From assembly GCA_025769875.1 (NCBI GenBank), contig JAGFNK010000338.1:1-57536 (forward strand): DNA of 57,536 nt, read 5' to 3'. This stretch comes from Russula earlei (Eukaryota; Basidiomycota; Agaricomycetes; Russulales; Russulaceae). Of the stretch, positions 32,061-43,413 are shown piece after piece; positions within the stretch are counted from its first letter, which is position 1; every line of letters starts with the position of its first letter. A program made the translations under genes and the position numbers. The notes beneath the pieces were generated by a model that was given only the letters and a program-made list of their open reading frames with translations, made no database searches and was not told where the DNA came from.

Positions 32061-32939
32061 TGTCATGGTAACAAGCCGTGTCAGCTCTCAAGTGCAAAGA
32101 CAAGTTGATAGTAGAGATGTGTTCAAGAAAATGGGCCAGTTCCCATGTGTAAAGAGTAAGGATCCCTGCAGCGGTCGAAGAGTTTTATGCTAAACAGGTT
32201 ATGGCCAATAGACCCTTCCTAGTACAACTTGGTCTGTTGAGAAGCTCGGGTAAGTTTGTAATGGGATAGACTAGGGCTGGTTCCACTAGCTATATGCGTT
32301 CAAGTCTGCAGTAGACCTTGAACAACGCAGAGAGAGTAGAGGAAGGTAGGTCTTAAAGGAGGAGAGCTCTTCTCAGTGGAGTGAAGAGAGACTCTTAGGG
32401 AAGGAAAGGATAGGTAGAGTAGATGGTAGTTGGTGTGTGTGAAGAGTTGGTGAGATGGAGATGTGGATGTGGTTTGAGGATTAGGAGTGAAGTGGGTTGC
32501 AGGTGAATATGTTGGACAAGAGTAGGTTGGATTCTACAAGAGACCAAGCTTAGGGCTTTGGTCACAAAGTACTGAGCTTATATATACAGGAGAAGTGCAG
32601 AAATAGCTGTGCTTTGACTGTGCTACTAGTATAGTAGGAGTCATAATAAGTAGGAGTCATAGAAATGAGGCCACGAATAAGTCATAACCAAGTAATTGTG
32701 CTGCACAGCAAAGTGCGCAGCATTGCACAGTCAAAACTAAGAAGTGAATATAAATGGAAAGAGAACCAAACAAAGGGAAAGTAACAGCAATCCAGTGTTA
32801 CCTGGATGTGTATGGATCACATGATAACACAGAAGGGATCACAAGATGTAAGAGATCACAAGACCAGTAGGTAGAGGGATGTACGAAAGCAAGCAGTCCA
32901 TAGCAAAGGTAAGAAGTGTAAAAGGAAAATGGTGTAACA
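32061..32939 (-). repeat. Solo LTR, family D, in the K gene
   Basis: An 879-bp minus-strand LTR ending TGTCATGG at 32061. The flanks CTCAC (32056-32060) and CTCAT (32940-32944) differ by one transition, so the duplication has aged slightly. Confidence 0.85.
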
Positions 32940-33010
32940 CTCATGGATTTTGCACTTTGCAGTGGAGGATGCATCAGCTCTGGAGAAAATAAGAAGGCTT
33001 GATTTTAAGA

Positions 33011-34129
33011 ATATACTCACACTTTTCTATACTAGACTTGGATATATATGAATACCTCTGTGAGCAGTCGTGATTATGAAGGTACTGGGTCCTATCTGGA
33101 AGCCTCGCCATGCTGAAAGCAAGGCCACTCTTTCACCATCCTCCCCTTTAAGAGTAAGCAGATCTCTTCTTTTCCTCCCTCTCCTTGCTGCTGGCCATCC
33201 CTGTTGTATGTGTGCCTGGGATGTAGCTGATGTATCACCCTCAACATCCCTATAGCCTGCGACAGAAGTCGTTAGCACATCACAGGGTAGCTGGTACCAT
33301 AAGTTCGTGCCCTGTGCATCTCACTCTTTTCTTTTTTTCTGCATCTTTGCCCCATGCCAAGTCAATTGCACGAGGCTGTCAAGGTGGCCCTAGGTCCTGT
33401 GGCCTCAGTGTGCCTGCATGCACGGACACCCAAGTGTGCCCCTTTGCCATCTAATGCCCTTTTTTGTTGTCAGATGGGACATTCCCCTCATTTGTGTGCT
33501 GACAGGAATAAGCCAGCTGAACATGAACTTCATTGTTCAGTCATCATGTGCCCTCTGACAGACCGACAGAGAGCCTGAGGCACAGTCTTTTGATGGGGTA
33601 ATATATCACACAAGGGAAGCATTTTTCTAGCAATGACCTAACTCTTTTTTATTTGACTGGTTATATTATACACATTGTGTCAGTTTGTGTTCTCCCCAGG
33701 TTCCTCAGAAAGACCACCTTGTGGTCAACAACCCTCATCCACCTTCCCACCTGAATGGTCAGCATGCTGCCCAAATGAAAGCTTGAACTTGAGGTATCGA
33801 GCTCACCCAGTTGTGGCATCATGGTGTTCACCCTGCACCGAGATTGTGCCATGGACCCACTGGTCAGTGAATCAGTCTTGAATTGTGACTGAAAGACAGA
33901 AAACTCACCCATAAAGTGACTGTGAGCAGAATGCGCCAAATGATGGACTTGACAATGTTCTTATATGTCATGTTCAACCTCAAGAGCAAGAGAATGGGCT
34001 AGGTGAAGGTGAGGTGGGTGTGAGAAGCAACATACAGTGTCCAAGTGATGTGTGGCAGCAAGGAAGCAACTCAAAAAAAACAAGTGTATGCACATGTGCC
34101 ACCGACTCGCTCAGCATTCACATTTGCAT
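33011..34129. other. K interior, no recognised gene
   Basis: Only short frames occur. 33354-33578 is Cys/His-rich (LFCCQMGHSPHLC) but does not fit a standard zinc knuckle. The left K copy lacks this whole stretch. Confidence 0.35.
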
Positions 34130-34975
34130 TTGTTTGCTGCGAATGGCTTACAAGAGTACATATGTGTGTATTCCTTTTGTGCCATCTCTTTGTCCTCACA
34201 TCATCATCATCACCGCCAGCATGCCACCTCACCCCCATCAACCACCGCATGCCCTTGCCCTCAATGCCCTGGCCTTCACCATGCACCAATGAGTCCCGAT
34301 GCACTGCTGAAGAGCCCCGTACCATGCTGCCATCTTCATTGCCATCAGATGGTGTTGCTACTGTATGTTTCAGTATGCTTTTTCTCCCCTTTTACTAGTC
34401 TCTCATTTTGTTAGTCAGAGATCTGCATGCCACCTATGCATCCATTTCCCAGCCTGCCACTGTCTTCCCTCTCCCTTTCTACATCCACACCCCCTCACTC
34501 CTCTACCTTGCATCTGCCATCCAATCTCTCCAATTGTCCCACCTGCAATCGCATTCTGCAGTGCCATCAGTGCCCAAGCAACCACCCACCAGCACTCTCC
34601 CTATCCCCCCTCCAGCCTCTCCTTTGCATCATCTCCCCCTCATGTTGTGACTTGACCACACCCCTCATCACCACACCTGGCCTCGGCCATCCTTCACAAA
34701 TCGCCACACACCACTACCACAGCCGCTGGAGATCATGACTCGATACCTTGCATTGTCCAGCTTCAGTCCCCTTCTTATGTCTAGATTTCCTTTCATATGC
34801 CTGTCTTTTGTGCTTTTCCTGTCCCTTAGCCTTAGTTCCCACCTGTATATGCTACCATCTTGAATAAAGTTGCCCTGTTGTCATCTTATCATCTGTGTGA
34901 ACCTGAGTGCAGTTGAATGAACAAACACATTCTTGTGTTCCCGCTAGGTGCTCCTCCCAGTCAAAAACACTATGG
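34130..34975 (+). repeat. K 3' region shared by both copies
   Basis: Closely follows the minus strand of 27560-26600: GGCTTACAAGAGTACATATG, a long Pro/Ser/Thr/His-coding pyrimidine-rich stretch, CATATGCCTGTCTTTTG, AATAAAGTTGCCCTGTTG and CCCGCTAGGTGCTCCTCC. The AATAAA could be a poly(A) signal of the K transcript. Three overlapping frames are open because the region is C-rich and stop-poor; none is convincing. Confidence 0.55.
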
Positions 34976-35565
34976 TGTTAAGGCTCCAAAGTGCCTTAAA
35001 TAAGATCAATGGTCGCGTCTATAAACGCGTCCTACCAATGCAGATATGCTTGAGTCAAGCAAGCAGTACTCGTGGAGGGGAAGGAGTGTTTAGATCCTTC
35101 TAGAGTATGACAACAAGATGAGAGGGGCTCTGCAGACGGGGTAGGAGTCAACTGTTTGGGATTGGCAAACTAAGTCGAGCTTAAGGCTCAACTGTTTCTA
35201 CTGGAGGCTTTATATAGCCCTACAGGGATAAGGTTCATGCTACTGTAGTACTGGTTGGTGCTATAGAAGCAAAAGGCGGCTCATAGAAGCGAGGTTGCTT
35301 CTATGTAAACGATCTCGGTGCTGGAAGCATTAAGTGCTTCCCCAATCAAGGAATCGACGTACGTGGCGGTACAGGAACATCTGGGACAGAAGCAATGCTA
35401 TTCATTGCTTTTTCAGTACATCTTCTGAAAGATACGATCAACGCGCTCCGAACGAGATATCAACGAACATGAACGATCAAGATCTGACGCACGCATAATG
35501 CAAACAGTGCAGTCCCTAGTTCAGGTGTTCCGGCATCTTCCGGACCCCCAAACCACTCGGTAACA
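34976..35565 (-). repeat. Solo LTR of gypsy family B
   Basis: 590 bp with the perfect duplication TATGG at 34971-34975 and 35566-35570. It supplies the complete B LTR, beginning TGTTACCGAGTGG on the minus strand, which the copy at 22783-23384 lacks. The region shows TATATAAAG and GCTCGACTTAG on the minus strand. Confidence 0.9.
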
Positions 35566-35731
35566 TATGGGGCTGCCTCAAGACAGCCCATGGGTACAAC
35601 ATGAGGGCAAAATAATAGATATTGACCATGATTTGAGTTGTAATTCATGTAATACACATGTGGAGGTGGCTTGAGTCCAGCTCCACCAATTCTCACTCAA
35701 ATCTCATGAAAACGATGGGGCTGCCTAGCCC

Positions 35732-36880
35732 TCATTCAGGCAATTCAGGGACAATAAGTTTCATATAAATTAAAGGTGTTTTGAGGGAGATATTCATCCT
35801 GCACGTTTGAGGGGGTTTTCTGTGCCAATTTGGGTGGAATTCAAGCTCCACCAAGTGTGCTGAAAATTTCTGTGGTTCTTTGAAATAAGTGAGGTTTTTG
35901 TGATCTGTTCTCACTCTGACTGGTTCATCGGCTCCTAAGAAGAATGATCGTCCACTTTTTAGTCCAAAGATTACTGCTGCTAATTCTTTGTTGTGTGCAT
36001 TGTAATTTCTTTCCATGTCTAGCAGCGTTTGGGAGTAGTATGCTATGGGGTGTAGGCCATCCTCATATTCTTGTGATATAACTGCTCCTACAGCAAATCC
36101 TGATGCATCAGTATTCAGGACAAATTGTTTTGTCCAGTCTGGGGTGCAGAGTACTGGATATGATACATATGTTTCTTTAGGACTTGGAAAGCCTGTGCCT
36201 CTTTTGTTGTCCATTCCCATTGTTTATTTTTCTTTGTCAAGTCATTCAGTGGTCTGGCTTTTATAGAAAAGTTGGGTATAAGTTGCAATAAAAGTTACAA
36301 AATCCTAAGAAGCTTCTGACTTCTTTCAATGTTGTTTCGGGTTGGCCAGTCTTTAATTCCTTTGACTTTGACAGGATCCATGGTTATCTTTCCTTCTCCT
36401 ATGATTACTCCAAGGTATTCAACCTTTTTCTTGTGGAATTGGCACTTTTCTGGCTTGAGGTAGAGGTTGTGCTTCTTTAACTTGGATAGGATATGGTTGA
36501 CCTTTTGCATATGTTTTATTTCATTGCTTTCTGTCACAATAATAATGTCGTCCATGTATATTTTAAGCCAGCCTTGTGCGAGTTCTTCTTGAAAAATGTC
36601 GTCCATCATAGTTTGGAAGGTAGCTGGAGAGTTAGTCAACCCAAAGAACATTATGGTTGGTTCAAACAGCCTGTCACTAGTCATGAAGGCTGCTTTCCAT
36701 TCATCTCCTTCTTTAATTTGGATGTTGTTGTATCCCCATCTGATGTCAAATTTTGTAAAGAGTTCTTTCCTGCTAAAGTGTGGATAAGTTCCAGGGATTA
36801 GTGGTAGTGAGTACACATTCAGTATTGTCCATCTGTTTAGGTTTCTATAATCTTGTACTGGTTGGAATTTGCCATCTTTC
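35732..36880 (-). pseudogene. C reverse transcriptase and RNase H
   Basis: RT (36816-36295): FTKFDIRWGYNNIQIKEGDE, MFFGLTNSPATFQTMMDDIF, the catalytic IYMDDIIIV and LKPEKCQFHKKKVEYLGVII. RNase H (36220-35732): FVLNTDASGFAVGAVISQ, NYNAHNKELAAVIFGLK and VRTDHKNLTYF. The YMDD box differs from the YLDD of G and B, which indicates a separate lineage. A frameshift near 36290-36220 and the cut at 35732 make it non-functional. Confidence 0.8.
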
Positions 36881-36884
36881 TTTC

Positions 36885-37666
36885 TTATAAGAAAGAATCC
36901 ACTAGCATATGGTGAGTTAGACCTTCATATCTGTTGAGTCGCAGGTTTTGCTCCAGAAATTTCCCCTGTTCTTCTTTTTCTTTAGGTGAGAGGGGGTACA
37001 CTCTACAATTAATTGTTGTTGGGGCATCTGACTTCAGGTCAATGGTGTGGTCCCATTTCCTGGGTCCCAGAAATCTTTCTGATTCTTGTTCCATGAAAAC
37101 TTGTCCATGTTTGTGGTATTGATGAGGGACCATTTCTTGCCATGTCTGGGGTTTTTCTTCCATTTGAGATTCGGCTAGTTGTTGGGCTATGGTGGTCTCA
37201 CATATTTGAGTTTGTATCCATAGTTCATCACCTTCTTCCCAGTCAGTCAAGGCCTTTATCCATTCCGGCGTCTTTTGTTTTCCTGATAGGGTGATCCTCC
37301 CCATCATTGTTCCTTAGACCAGTTTATTCTTGGATTGACTGATTCTAGAAATGGGTATCCTAGGATCATGTCGTCTTGTCCTATGTCCACAACTAAGAAT
37401 TGATGTACTTGTTTTTGTCTGAGTAGTTTCATTTCTAAGTCAACTGCTTGTGTGATTTTTCCTAAATGGTTAAGGGTTCCATCAACGTTTCTAATGTTTC
37501 TGGCCAGAGGTCGTTCTCTGGTTTGTAGGTGTAGTTCTTTTGTTAATTTGGGGGATATGAAGCACTCTGTGGCCCCACTGTCTATCAGGGCTTTCTTTTC
37601 AGCTTTGTTTGGTCCAGTGTAAATGGTAGTCATCACTGATATTGATTTCCTTTGAGACTTATACAT
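36885..37666 (-). pseudogene. C protease and linker
   Basis: 37666-37304 is an intact-looking protease frame with KKALIDSGATECFISPKLTK, the flap-side RNVDGTLNHLGKI and DDMILGYPFLESVNPRINW. 37307-36885 is the protease-RT linker ending in CRVYPLSPKEKEEQ. The two frames overlap at 37304-37307, pointing to a small indel or a programmed shift. Confidence 0.75.
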
Positions 37667-39245
37667 TGGATTGATATTTAAAGCTCAAGCGACCGCTGTC
37701 ATGCTCAAGTGTCCAAAAATCCTTTCCTTCATCTTCTTCATCTCCCATTAAGGCCTTGATAAAGGCTTCTCTGTCTTGTACAGAGAGCGCCTTTGCTCTC
37801 TTTGCCAGTTTGACGATGGCATCTTCTTTGATAACCTCCACAATGGAGGATTCGGATGTGGTGGTAGTGACTTCAGCAGGGCATGTGCGAGTCGCTTTGT
37901 GTTTCGGTTTCATGGGGCAGTCGCGAGCTAAATGTCCTCGAAGAGAGCAGTGGAAACACCTTCCTTCTTCATGGTGTTTTTTTTTTCTCAGCTTCGGTGA
38001 CCGCCTTGCATGCAGTGCCTGCACTGGTGTCCATGGCGTTCAGGTTGCGTGGTGGGAGTTGAGGGCGTGTGGGTGTCGCGTTGTTGGGATTGTTCCCATG
38101 GTTTACTCCAATTTGAATTCGCGAGTTGGCCCCAAGGTCTATTGTTTTGGAACTGACCTTGGCCACATGTGTGTGTGCTGGAGTGGTCTGGAAGGATGGC
38201 ACATTTGTGCATCCAGACCTGATGACGTTTCTGTGCTGCTGCAACCCAATCTTGAAAGGAAGTAGGGTCTTTGAGGTCAAGGCAGGACTCCACTAAGCTT
38301 CTCGAAAGTCCCCATGCAAAGAGTCGCATGACCGTCAGTTCATCAACATTGAGTCCCGCACGTCTGGCTAGTAATTGGAATTTGGATACATAGTCGTCAA
38401 GAAGGCCGTCTTTCATTTTCAATTCCTTGAGTTGGTCCTGGGCTTTCTCATGTTCCATGTAGTCAGTGAAGGTGTGGTGGAACTGTTGTTGCATTGCCTC
38501 CCACATGGTGAGCCTGAGGGGAATGTTTGTTGGGTCATCTTGAACATCTTCAAGCCATTGGTCCATTGCTTCGAGCCAGCCTTCTACCTTAGGATCTTTC
38601 AGAAGAGAGAGGAAATAAGCACACTTTTTGATTGGATCTCTGGCAATTTTGCTATCATGGTTCATAGACATGAACCTGTTGAATGTGACCAAGAACATGT
38701 GCGTCTGCGCATGATTGCCATTGAAAAAGTTGGGGGGAATGCCCTTGAGTTTTCCATTGTTGGGGCCACGTGCATTGCAATTGCGGTCAGCGCATGTATT
38801 GTAGTTGTCAGGGTCGGGGTTGGGACTCAGGGGTCATATTCCATGTCCTGCAAATCCTGCAAACAAGGTGTGAGGGGGTGCTTGTGCCGTTCCAGATGAT
38901 GTGGGCTGTGGTAGGGTCGGTTCAGGGTTGGTGGCGGCAACAAAAATGTTCGTCATCATCATGAGTTCGAGCTCCATTGGAGCATCGGTGGGCAGAGCGG
39001 GCCTGGGCATTGGAGCGCGGCTTGGGGCTTTGGAACTGGGGAGGGGTTCACCTGAGTCCATAAGTTGTTTGTAGTTCAGTCCTTTGAGGGGGTTCTGAGC
39101 AAGTCTGAAGGCTGGGCGAGTGACGCATGTCACTTCCCAGGTGGTCCCGCGTCTGGCAATTTCAAACCATAAGCCATAGGTATGGCTCAGGGCTACTTTA
39201 GTGTTTCTCCAAATGGCATAATATCCTGTCCATATATTAAAAGGA
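37659..39245 (-). pseudogene. C gag
   Basis: 39133-38834 is the N-terminal domain end (NPLKGLNYKQLMDSGEPLPS) and a Pro/Met-rich linker. 38698-37988 is a 236-residue capsid frame (MFLVTFNRFMSMNHDSKIAR to LKMKDGLLDDYVSKFQLLAR). 38024-37659 carries the knuckle CFHCSLRGHLARDC and the C-terminus. The overlap of the last two frames at a T-run near 37981 is an indel site. The element is cut at the residues equivalent to INSVPWTGYY of the other copy. Confidence 0.8.
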
Positions 39246-39249
39246 TACC

Positions 39250-39840
39250 TTGAATAATGTTCTAGAGATAGTCATTTCCCATATACCTGCACTGGGTTGT
39301 GAGGAATTCAGGAAAAGGCTCCAGCAAGACAAAATTGCAAATCACGTCAAGTCAAATCATGCTTGCCAAATTGGGAATCCCTGTGAGACCGTGTTTGCAA
39401 AAACACTGTACACAATGGTGAACAAGGCAAAGTCCCAACAGCTCAGGAAACAGATTATCAGAAAGGAAGTAGATGACCTGAAGGCTTACGCTGCAAAGCT
39501 TTACACAGAAGAACAATCTAGATCACTCGCACCTGGGGAAAAGAAGAAATCATCGTGTCAAATCTGTCAAGATGCATCAGATGCTCACTTCATGACAACA
39601 GGCAGACACATTCCACTCTCTCACAAAACCTTAATCTGTCATGCACAAGGTGGTGTGACTTTGACTGAGTCCAATAGAAAGAAAAGTTGGTTATCAGAGG
39701 AAGAACAAAGACTATGGTGGATTTTGCGATTGACATTGCACAGTGTGGATTTCCACTTAGTCCATGAAGGTTAAAGGACGGGATCCCTCACCTGATACTT
39801 ATACCCAGCACCATTCAGCCACTTTGAGTGGAATTAGTTA
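39250..39840 (+). pseudogene. Tc5/pogo-like transposase N-terminal fragment
   Basis: A 174-residue frame with Lys-rich text (TMVNKAKSQQLRKQIIRKEV) and ESNRKKSWLSEEEQR, which fits the CENP-B/Tc5-type helix-turn-helix. A one-base shift then gives MVDFAIDIAQCGFPLSP before a stop, the expected continuation. There is no DDE domain. Identification rests on this motif only. Confidence 0.45.
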
Positions 39841-39881
39841 GTTACACACACTTCAGACCTAGGCTAGTTAATTAGCATAGA

Positions 39882-40113
39882 TGTTGATTGGCTTGATCAT
39901 TGTTCCACTCCTTGTATACCTGTTGCCTACTTATATGAGTAGACAGAGTACTTACCTTCCCTCAGTGATCACTCATGCATGCAAGTCACTGAGCACAGTT
40001 GTTCATTATTCAGTGACTCTCACATGTGCAAACATGCAGGCCCACCTTTGGATGCTGCACTCACTCAATAGAATCATTGTATCCCACTCTCAATAAACCA
40101 CAAGGTTCTCACA
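39882..40113 (+). repeat. Probable 5' LTR of copia family J
   Basis: A 232-bp segment from TGTTGATTGG to GGTTCTCACA lying directly upstream of a clear PBS. AATAAA occurs near 40091. The left boundary is set by the TG alone; no duplication is testable because the 3' end of the element is missing. Confidence 0.55.
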
Positions 40114-40127
40114 GGTTATGGGCCCTA
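40114..40127 (+). other. Copia-type PBS (half-tRNA-Met), family J
   Basis: GGTTATGGGCCCTA directly follows the LTR end. Its first 12 bases are those of the Drosophila copia PBS, which pairs with the anticodon arm of initiator tRNA-Met rather than with the tRNA 3' end. Confidence 0.75.
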
Positions 40128-42488
40128 GGCCTCAGCCAGCTACATCGTCCTCTGCCATCTCCATGGTGCCATCACCCATGCCTGGAACATTTGACCAATT
40201 CCCAGCAGTCATCCCTCACCTTTAGCTCAATGGGTCAAACTGGGCAGATTTCACCATGTGGTTCCATGAGGCGATGGAAGCCACATACTGTTGGACATGC
40301 AGCCACTTAGTGCCATGATAACAGACAATCCAGACCATATGTGTAAATAATCAGAATAATTTAGTTATTGTGTTTGTTTCCTCAGTCTTTTACACACAAG
40401 ACTGAGGTCAGTACTACACATTCCTTTACACTCCTTTAAAGCTAATACTGTACATAGCTATCATTCCTATAGGTAAGATAACTAACCAATATAGTCTTTT
40501 ACAAACAAGACTGAGCTATCATTCCTATAGCTGCAACAGATTATGAGACCTGGTCATCCCTGACACCATGAACTCCCACCAGCTTCCAAATTGTGTAATG
40601 AAATGCCATGAGTGCCTCCACAGCAACTGAAAATGTTGTGCCCTTGAGAGGCAGCCATGCTCCCACCATAGGAGCTGCAGGAAAACATTACATGGGTGGC
40701 CAACATGGCTATGATGGACCACTCTTTGAAGGTGGATACACACAATGGAAAGCTAGAATAGAGGCAGTATTCAAAGTAAATGGCTTAATGGAAATCTTAA
40801 AATAGACATACTCAAAAGCAGACCTCAGCAATGACCCAAGTGGCTTCACCAACTGGGAGCAGGAAGATTGCAAAGTGCATGCCCACATTTTACTCATATT
40901 AAAAGGGCATGCTCTCAACACTGCCCTAGGCATTGCTGGAACCAAAAATACTTGGGACAAGCTTGCAAAACATTTTGCAGGGAAGGGCGAGCAACACATT
41001 GCATGTTTATTGACAGACCTATACTGGGTCACTTTCTCTGAAAGTGAACCCATGGCTCCTCAAATCATTTGACTGCTGCATGCCACCTGAACCCTTGAGA
41101 GACTTGGTTACCCAATAGATGAGAAAGTCCTCATCTGGATGCTAATCCTCGCACTACTGGAAAAGATGGCTGATCTTAAGGCCACTCTCCACTTGACACC
41201 ACCCAGCCATCTAACGGCCAAGCATGTCACAGACCAAATCCTTCACAAGGAGTGTTGGATCCAATTGACCCATGACACAGCCACATCTCACATTGCAAAG
41301 GTGGCCCAAAAGGGAAAGGACTGGGAAGCACAGAGTGAAAAAGCACAACCAACTGCACTCATTGCAGATGCAGGGGGCACAACACAACTGAATGCTGGAA
41401 AATTCATGGGAAACCATGGGACAAAGCAGCAGTGGCAGCAGCAGCAATGACTGGCACAAGTGTGCACAACGCAGCAATGCCCACACCCACTAGGACTGGC
41501 ACAAGCACGCCTAACATACCAGCAACGCACGCAGACCAGCCAGCATCCAGTGCTGCCATTGCATATGTCCCAATTCCACATAACAGCACGTTATTATATC
41601 AGGCAGTCATAGACAAGCCGATCCACATGATCACAACTCAGGAGCAGCTCTGAGCTGCCAATCTCAGAGACAGCTGGCTCCTTGACTCTGGAGCCTTGTG
41701 CATCATGACATCCTGTCATGATTGGTTCATACACCTCACCCCACTTGCACCACCCATTCTAGTTGCCTTAGGCAATGATAGAGCCATAACTGCCACCAGA
41801 ACTGGGCAAATACAAGTCCAGATGCAGGCAAATGGTGCATAGAGTATCACAATACACTGCAATGTCCTGTACATCCTGGACCTCAAAGGAAACCTCCTAT
41901 TGGTCATCCATTTTGCCCAACATGGGGTGGCAGTGCATTTACAGGGAGAGACATGTGGCATATACAACAAGAACCAATTGATTTGTGAGGGAACATTACA
42001 TGACAACTTATACAGTATGGCCATCCAAACAGCCAAACCCAAGTTGATGCGCACAGCAACACCAGACCAATTTCTCATGGAATGTGGCCACAAAATTGAG
42101 GCTGCCATTACTGCATGCACAATGGCCTCCAACACCGCCCCTGACCTTTAGCACCAATGGATTGGACACCCAGACTCTGACCATACAACATGGATGCTAC
42201 AAAATGAAATGGTCAAAGGCATAGGAATTGTCAGAAAATCACCTACCTCTGAGACACTGGAACCCTCCATTGTGGGGTTGCAAACTTGGGGCAGGACCTT
42301 GAAGACACCAGCAACATGCACTGATATTGTGTTAGACCAGGTGTTCTTGGACACATGTGGGAAACTACCCACTAGTACAACCCAGCTCTCCAAACATTTT
42401 GCAACCTGGGCAGCAGATAAGCCATGGAAGAAACACACCAGCAGGCTGAAGCACAAGTTGAAAGTGCACCAGCACCCAGAGCCATCCA
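40118..42488 (+). pseudogene. Copia J gag-pol fragment
   Basis: 40118-40310 reads MGPRPQPATSSSAISMV with LNGSNWADFTMWFHEAMEAT; 40608-40802 has YTQWKARIEAVFKVNGLME. 40875-41450 is a copia-type gag core (NTWDKLAKHFAGKGEQHIAC). 41650-42150 has the protease start SWLLDSGALCIMTSCHDWF. 42150-42480 begins HQWIGHPDSDHTTWML, the GAG-pre-integrase spot. The order fits Ty1/copia (protease before integrase). Integrase core, RT and RNase H are missing; LTR A text begins at 42489. Many stops. Confidence 0.75.
40381..40515. mobile_element. MITE-like element related to 11892-12019
   Basis: It begins CTCAGTCTTTTACACACAAG and ends AAGACTGAG, with a hairpin at each end. It interrupts copia J gag. No clear target duplication; a 16-bp text GCTATCATTCCTATAG occurs twice, just inside and across the right end. 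Confidence 0.4.
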
Positions 42489-42700
42489 TGTCAAGACATG
42501 TACTGCTGATCACTAAGGACTCAGGAGCAGGTGGGCAAGGGTCAGAACAGATGGTACATGTGGACTACTGCATTGAGCAAGAGGATGAGCCAAATGAGGA
42601 GGAGATACCAGATGGGAACTGGTAGGTGTTGCTGAAGGCAAAGACAAAGGTGAGAGGCCAGTATTGAAGACTTGAAACAAGGCAGTCACAGAGGAATACC
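42489..42700. repeat. LTR A fragment (copy 5)
   Basis: The TGTCAAGACATG end and about 212 bp of LTR A, then an abrupt change to gypsy G text. Only the outer part of the LTR is present. Confidence 0.8.
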
Positions 42701-42735
42701 TTATTGAATGCATGTGACATGTTACCAATCATTCA
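42701..42735 (-). repeat. 35-bp gypsy G RNase H scrap
   Basis: ATTGAATGCATGTGACATGTTACCAATCATT-type text, given here by position only at 42704-42734, matches 3538-3568 of the minus-strand G copy. It is wedged between LTR A and LTR C pieces. Confidence 0.6.
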
Positions 42736-43133
42736 TGTACACCATGACTCTTCTGCATGTCCAGCCCCCAATCGCCTCACCTCTGCCTCAAGGATACTAT
42801 TTGATATAGTATCCCACATGTATATAAACCTGTCTGAGATGGAGAGCAAGCCCTAAGCTTGTTCACCTGTGAAATATCACTGGTTATAGCTTCAGGATCT
42901 TGTTTGCTTGCAAGTCATCAAGCTCTACATCTGAAACTTTCTCAAATCATAAGTCTTCCCTTCCAGATGCAAAGACTTATTCATACTCTTTCCTCTCCAT
43001 TGAATACAATTGCACAAGCAATTGTATCTCTGAGACCCCCAATTCTCCCAAGAACTTGTTGTCTTGCTAGACTCTCTGTGCTTGTCTTGTGCATGAACTG
43101 ATCTGTCAGTGACACCACCCCCAGTCGGTGACA
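42736..43133 (+). repeat. LTR C fragment lacking its 5' end
   Basis: Follows the LTR at 55474-55967 from about a quarter of its length (TATTTGATATAGTATCC, TATATAAACCTG, AAGCTTGTTCACC) to the true end CCCAGTCGGTGACA. No C interior follows. Confidence 0.75.
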
Positions 43134-43413
43134 CATTCAGTCTATGTTCTTCCATGCAATGTTTCTTGACCCTGGAACTTGCCCTGCACCAACTAGCAAT
43201 GCAGAGTGCCCATTCACACATGATTGCAATTGCTGCCTCAACACATGCCTTGTGTCATGATTTCAATTTTGTCTCTCTTGGTCTTCCCTCAGCCCTTGTC
43301 TGGCCTGATGAATTCAAGTGTGCCCTTCTTGTGTGCTACAGTTGTAAATAGTCATATCATATCATGTGTTCAGCTGAACAAGTAGAGATAATGTAGTCTT
43401 ATCATGCTTGGGG
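43134..43413. other. Unassigned DNA
   Basis: No protein or repeat match that I can support within these 280 bp. Confidence 0.3.

Larger units (their letters stand above)
30375..35731 (+). repeat. Repeat K, right copy, with LTR D and LTR B inserted
   Basis: It starts as the mirror image of the left copy (TTCATCAACTGTCCAC, then CCTACTCC) and extends to 35731, where gypsy C sequence begins. It contains a broken gene in several blocks (30493-33000), an unassigned part, and the 3' region shared with the left copy (34130-35730). Removing the LTR B insertion (34976-35565, TSD TATGG) restores the uninterrupted text seen at 26560-26600 in the left copy. Superfamily unknown; it could be a large DNA transposon or a duplicated gene region. 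Confidence 0.65.
35732..39245 (-). mobile_element. Ty3/gypsy remnant, family C, minus strand
   Basis: Reading leftward: gag from part way through the N-terminal domain (39245), protease, RT and RNase H up to 35732. Integrase and both LTRs are missing; both ends abut unrelated sequence. The gag N-terminus is homologous to the plus-strand gag at 56049-56581, which ties it to the LTR at 55474. It is in better condition than B: most domains read in long frames. Confidence 0.85.

Noticed and set aside
33354..33578. Zinc-knuckle protein
   Set aside because: Cys/His spacing (CCQMGHSPHLC) does not fit CX2CX4HX4C and no flanking gag text is seen.
34045..34738. Overlapping plus-strand frames of 80-120 residues
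   Set aside because: Same stop-poor K 3' region; three frames are open and none shows domain-like text.
37756..38265. 169-residue plus-strand frame
   Set aside because: Antisense shadow of the C gag zinc-knuckle region.
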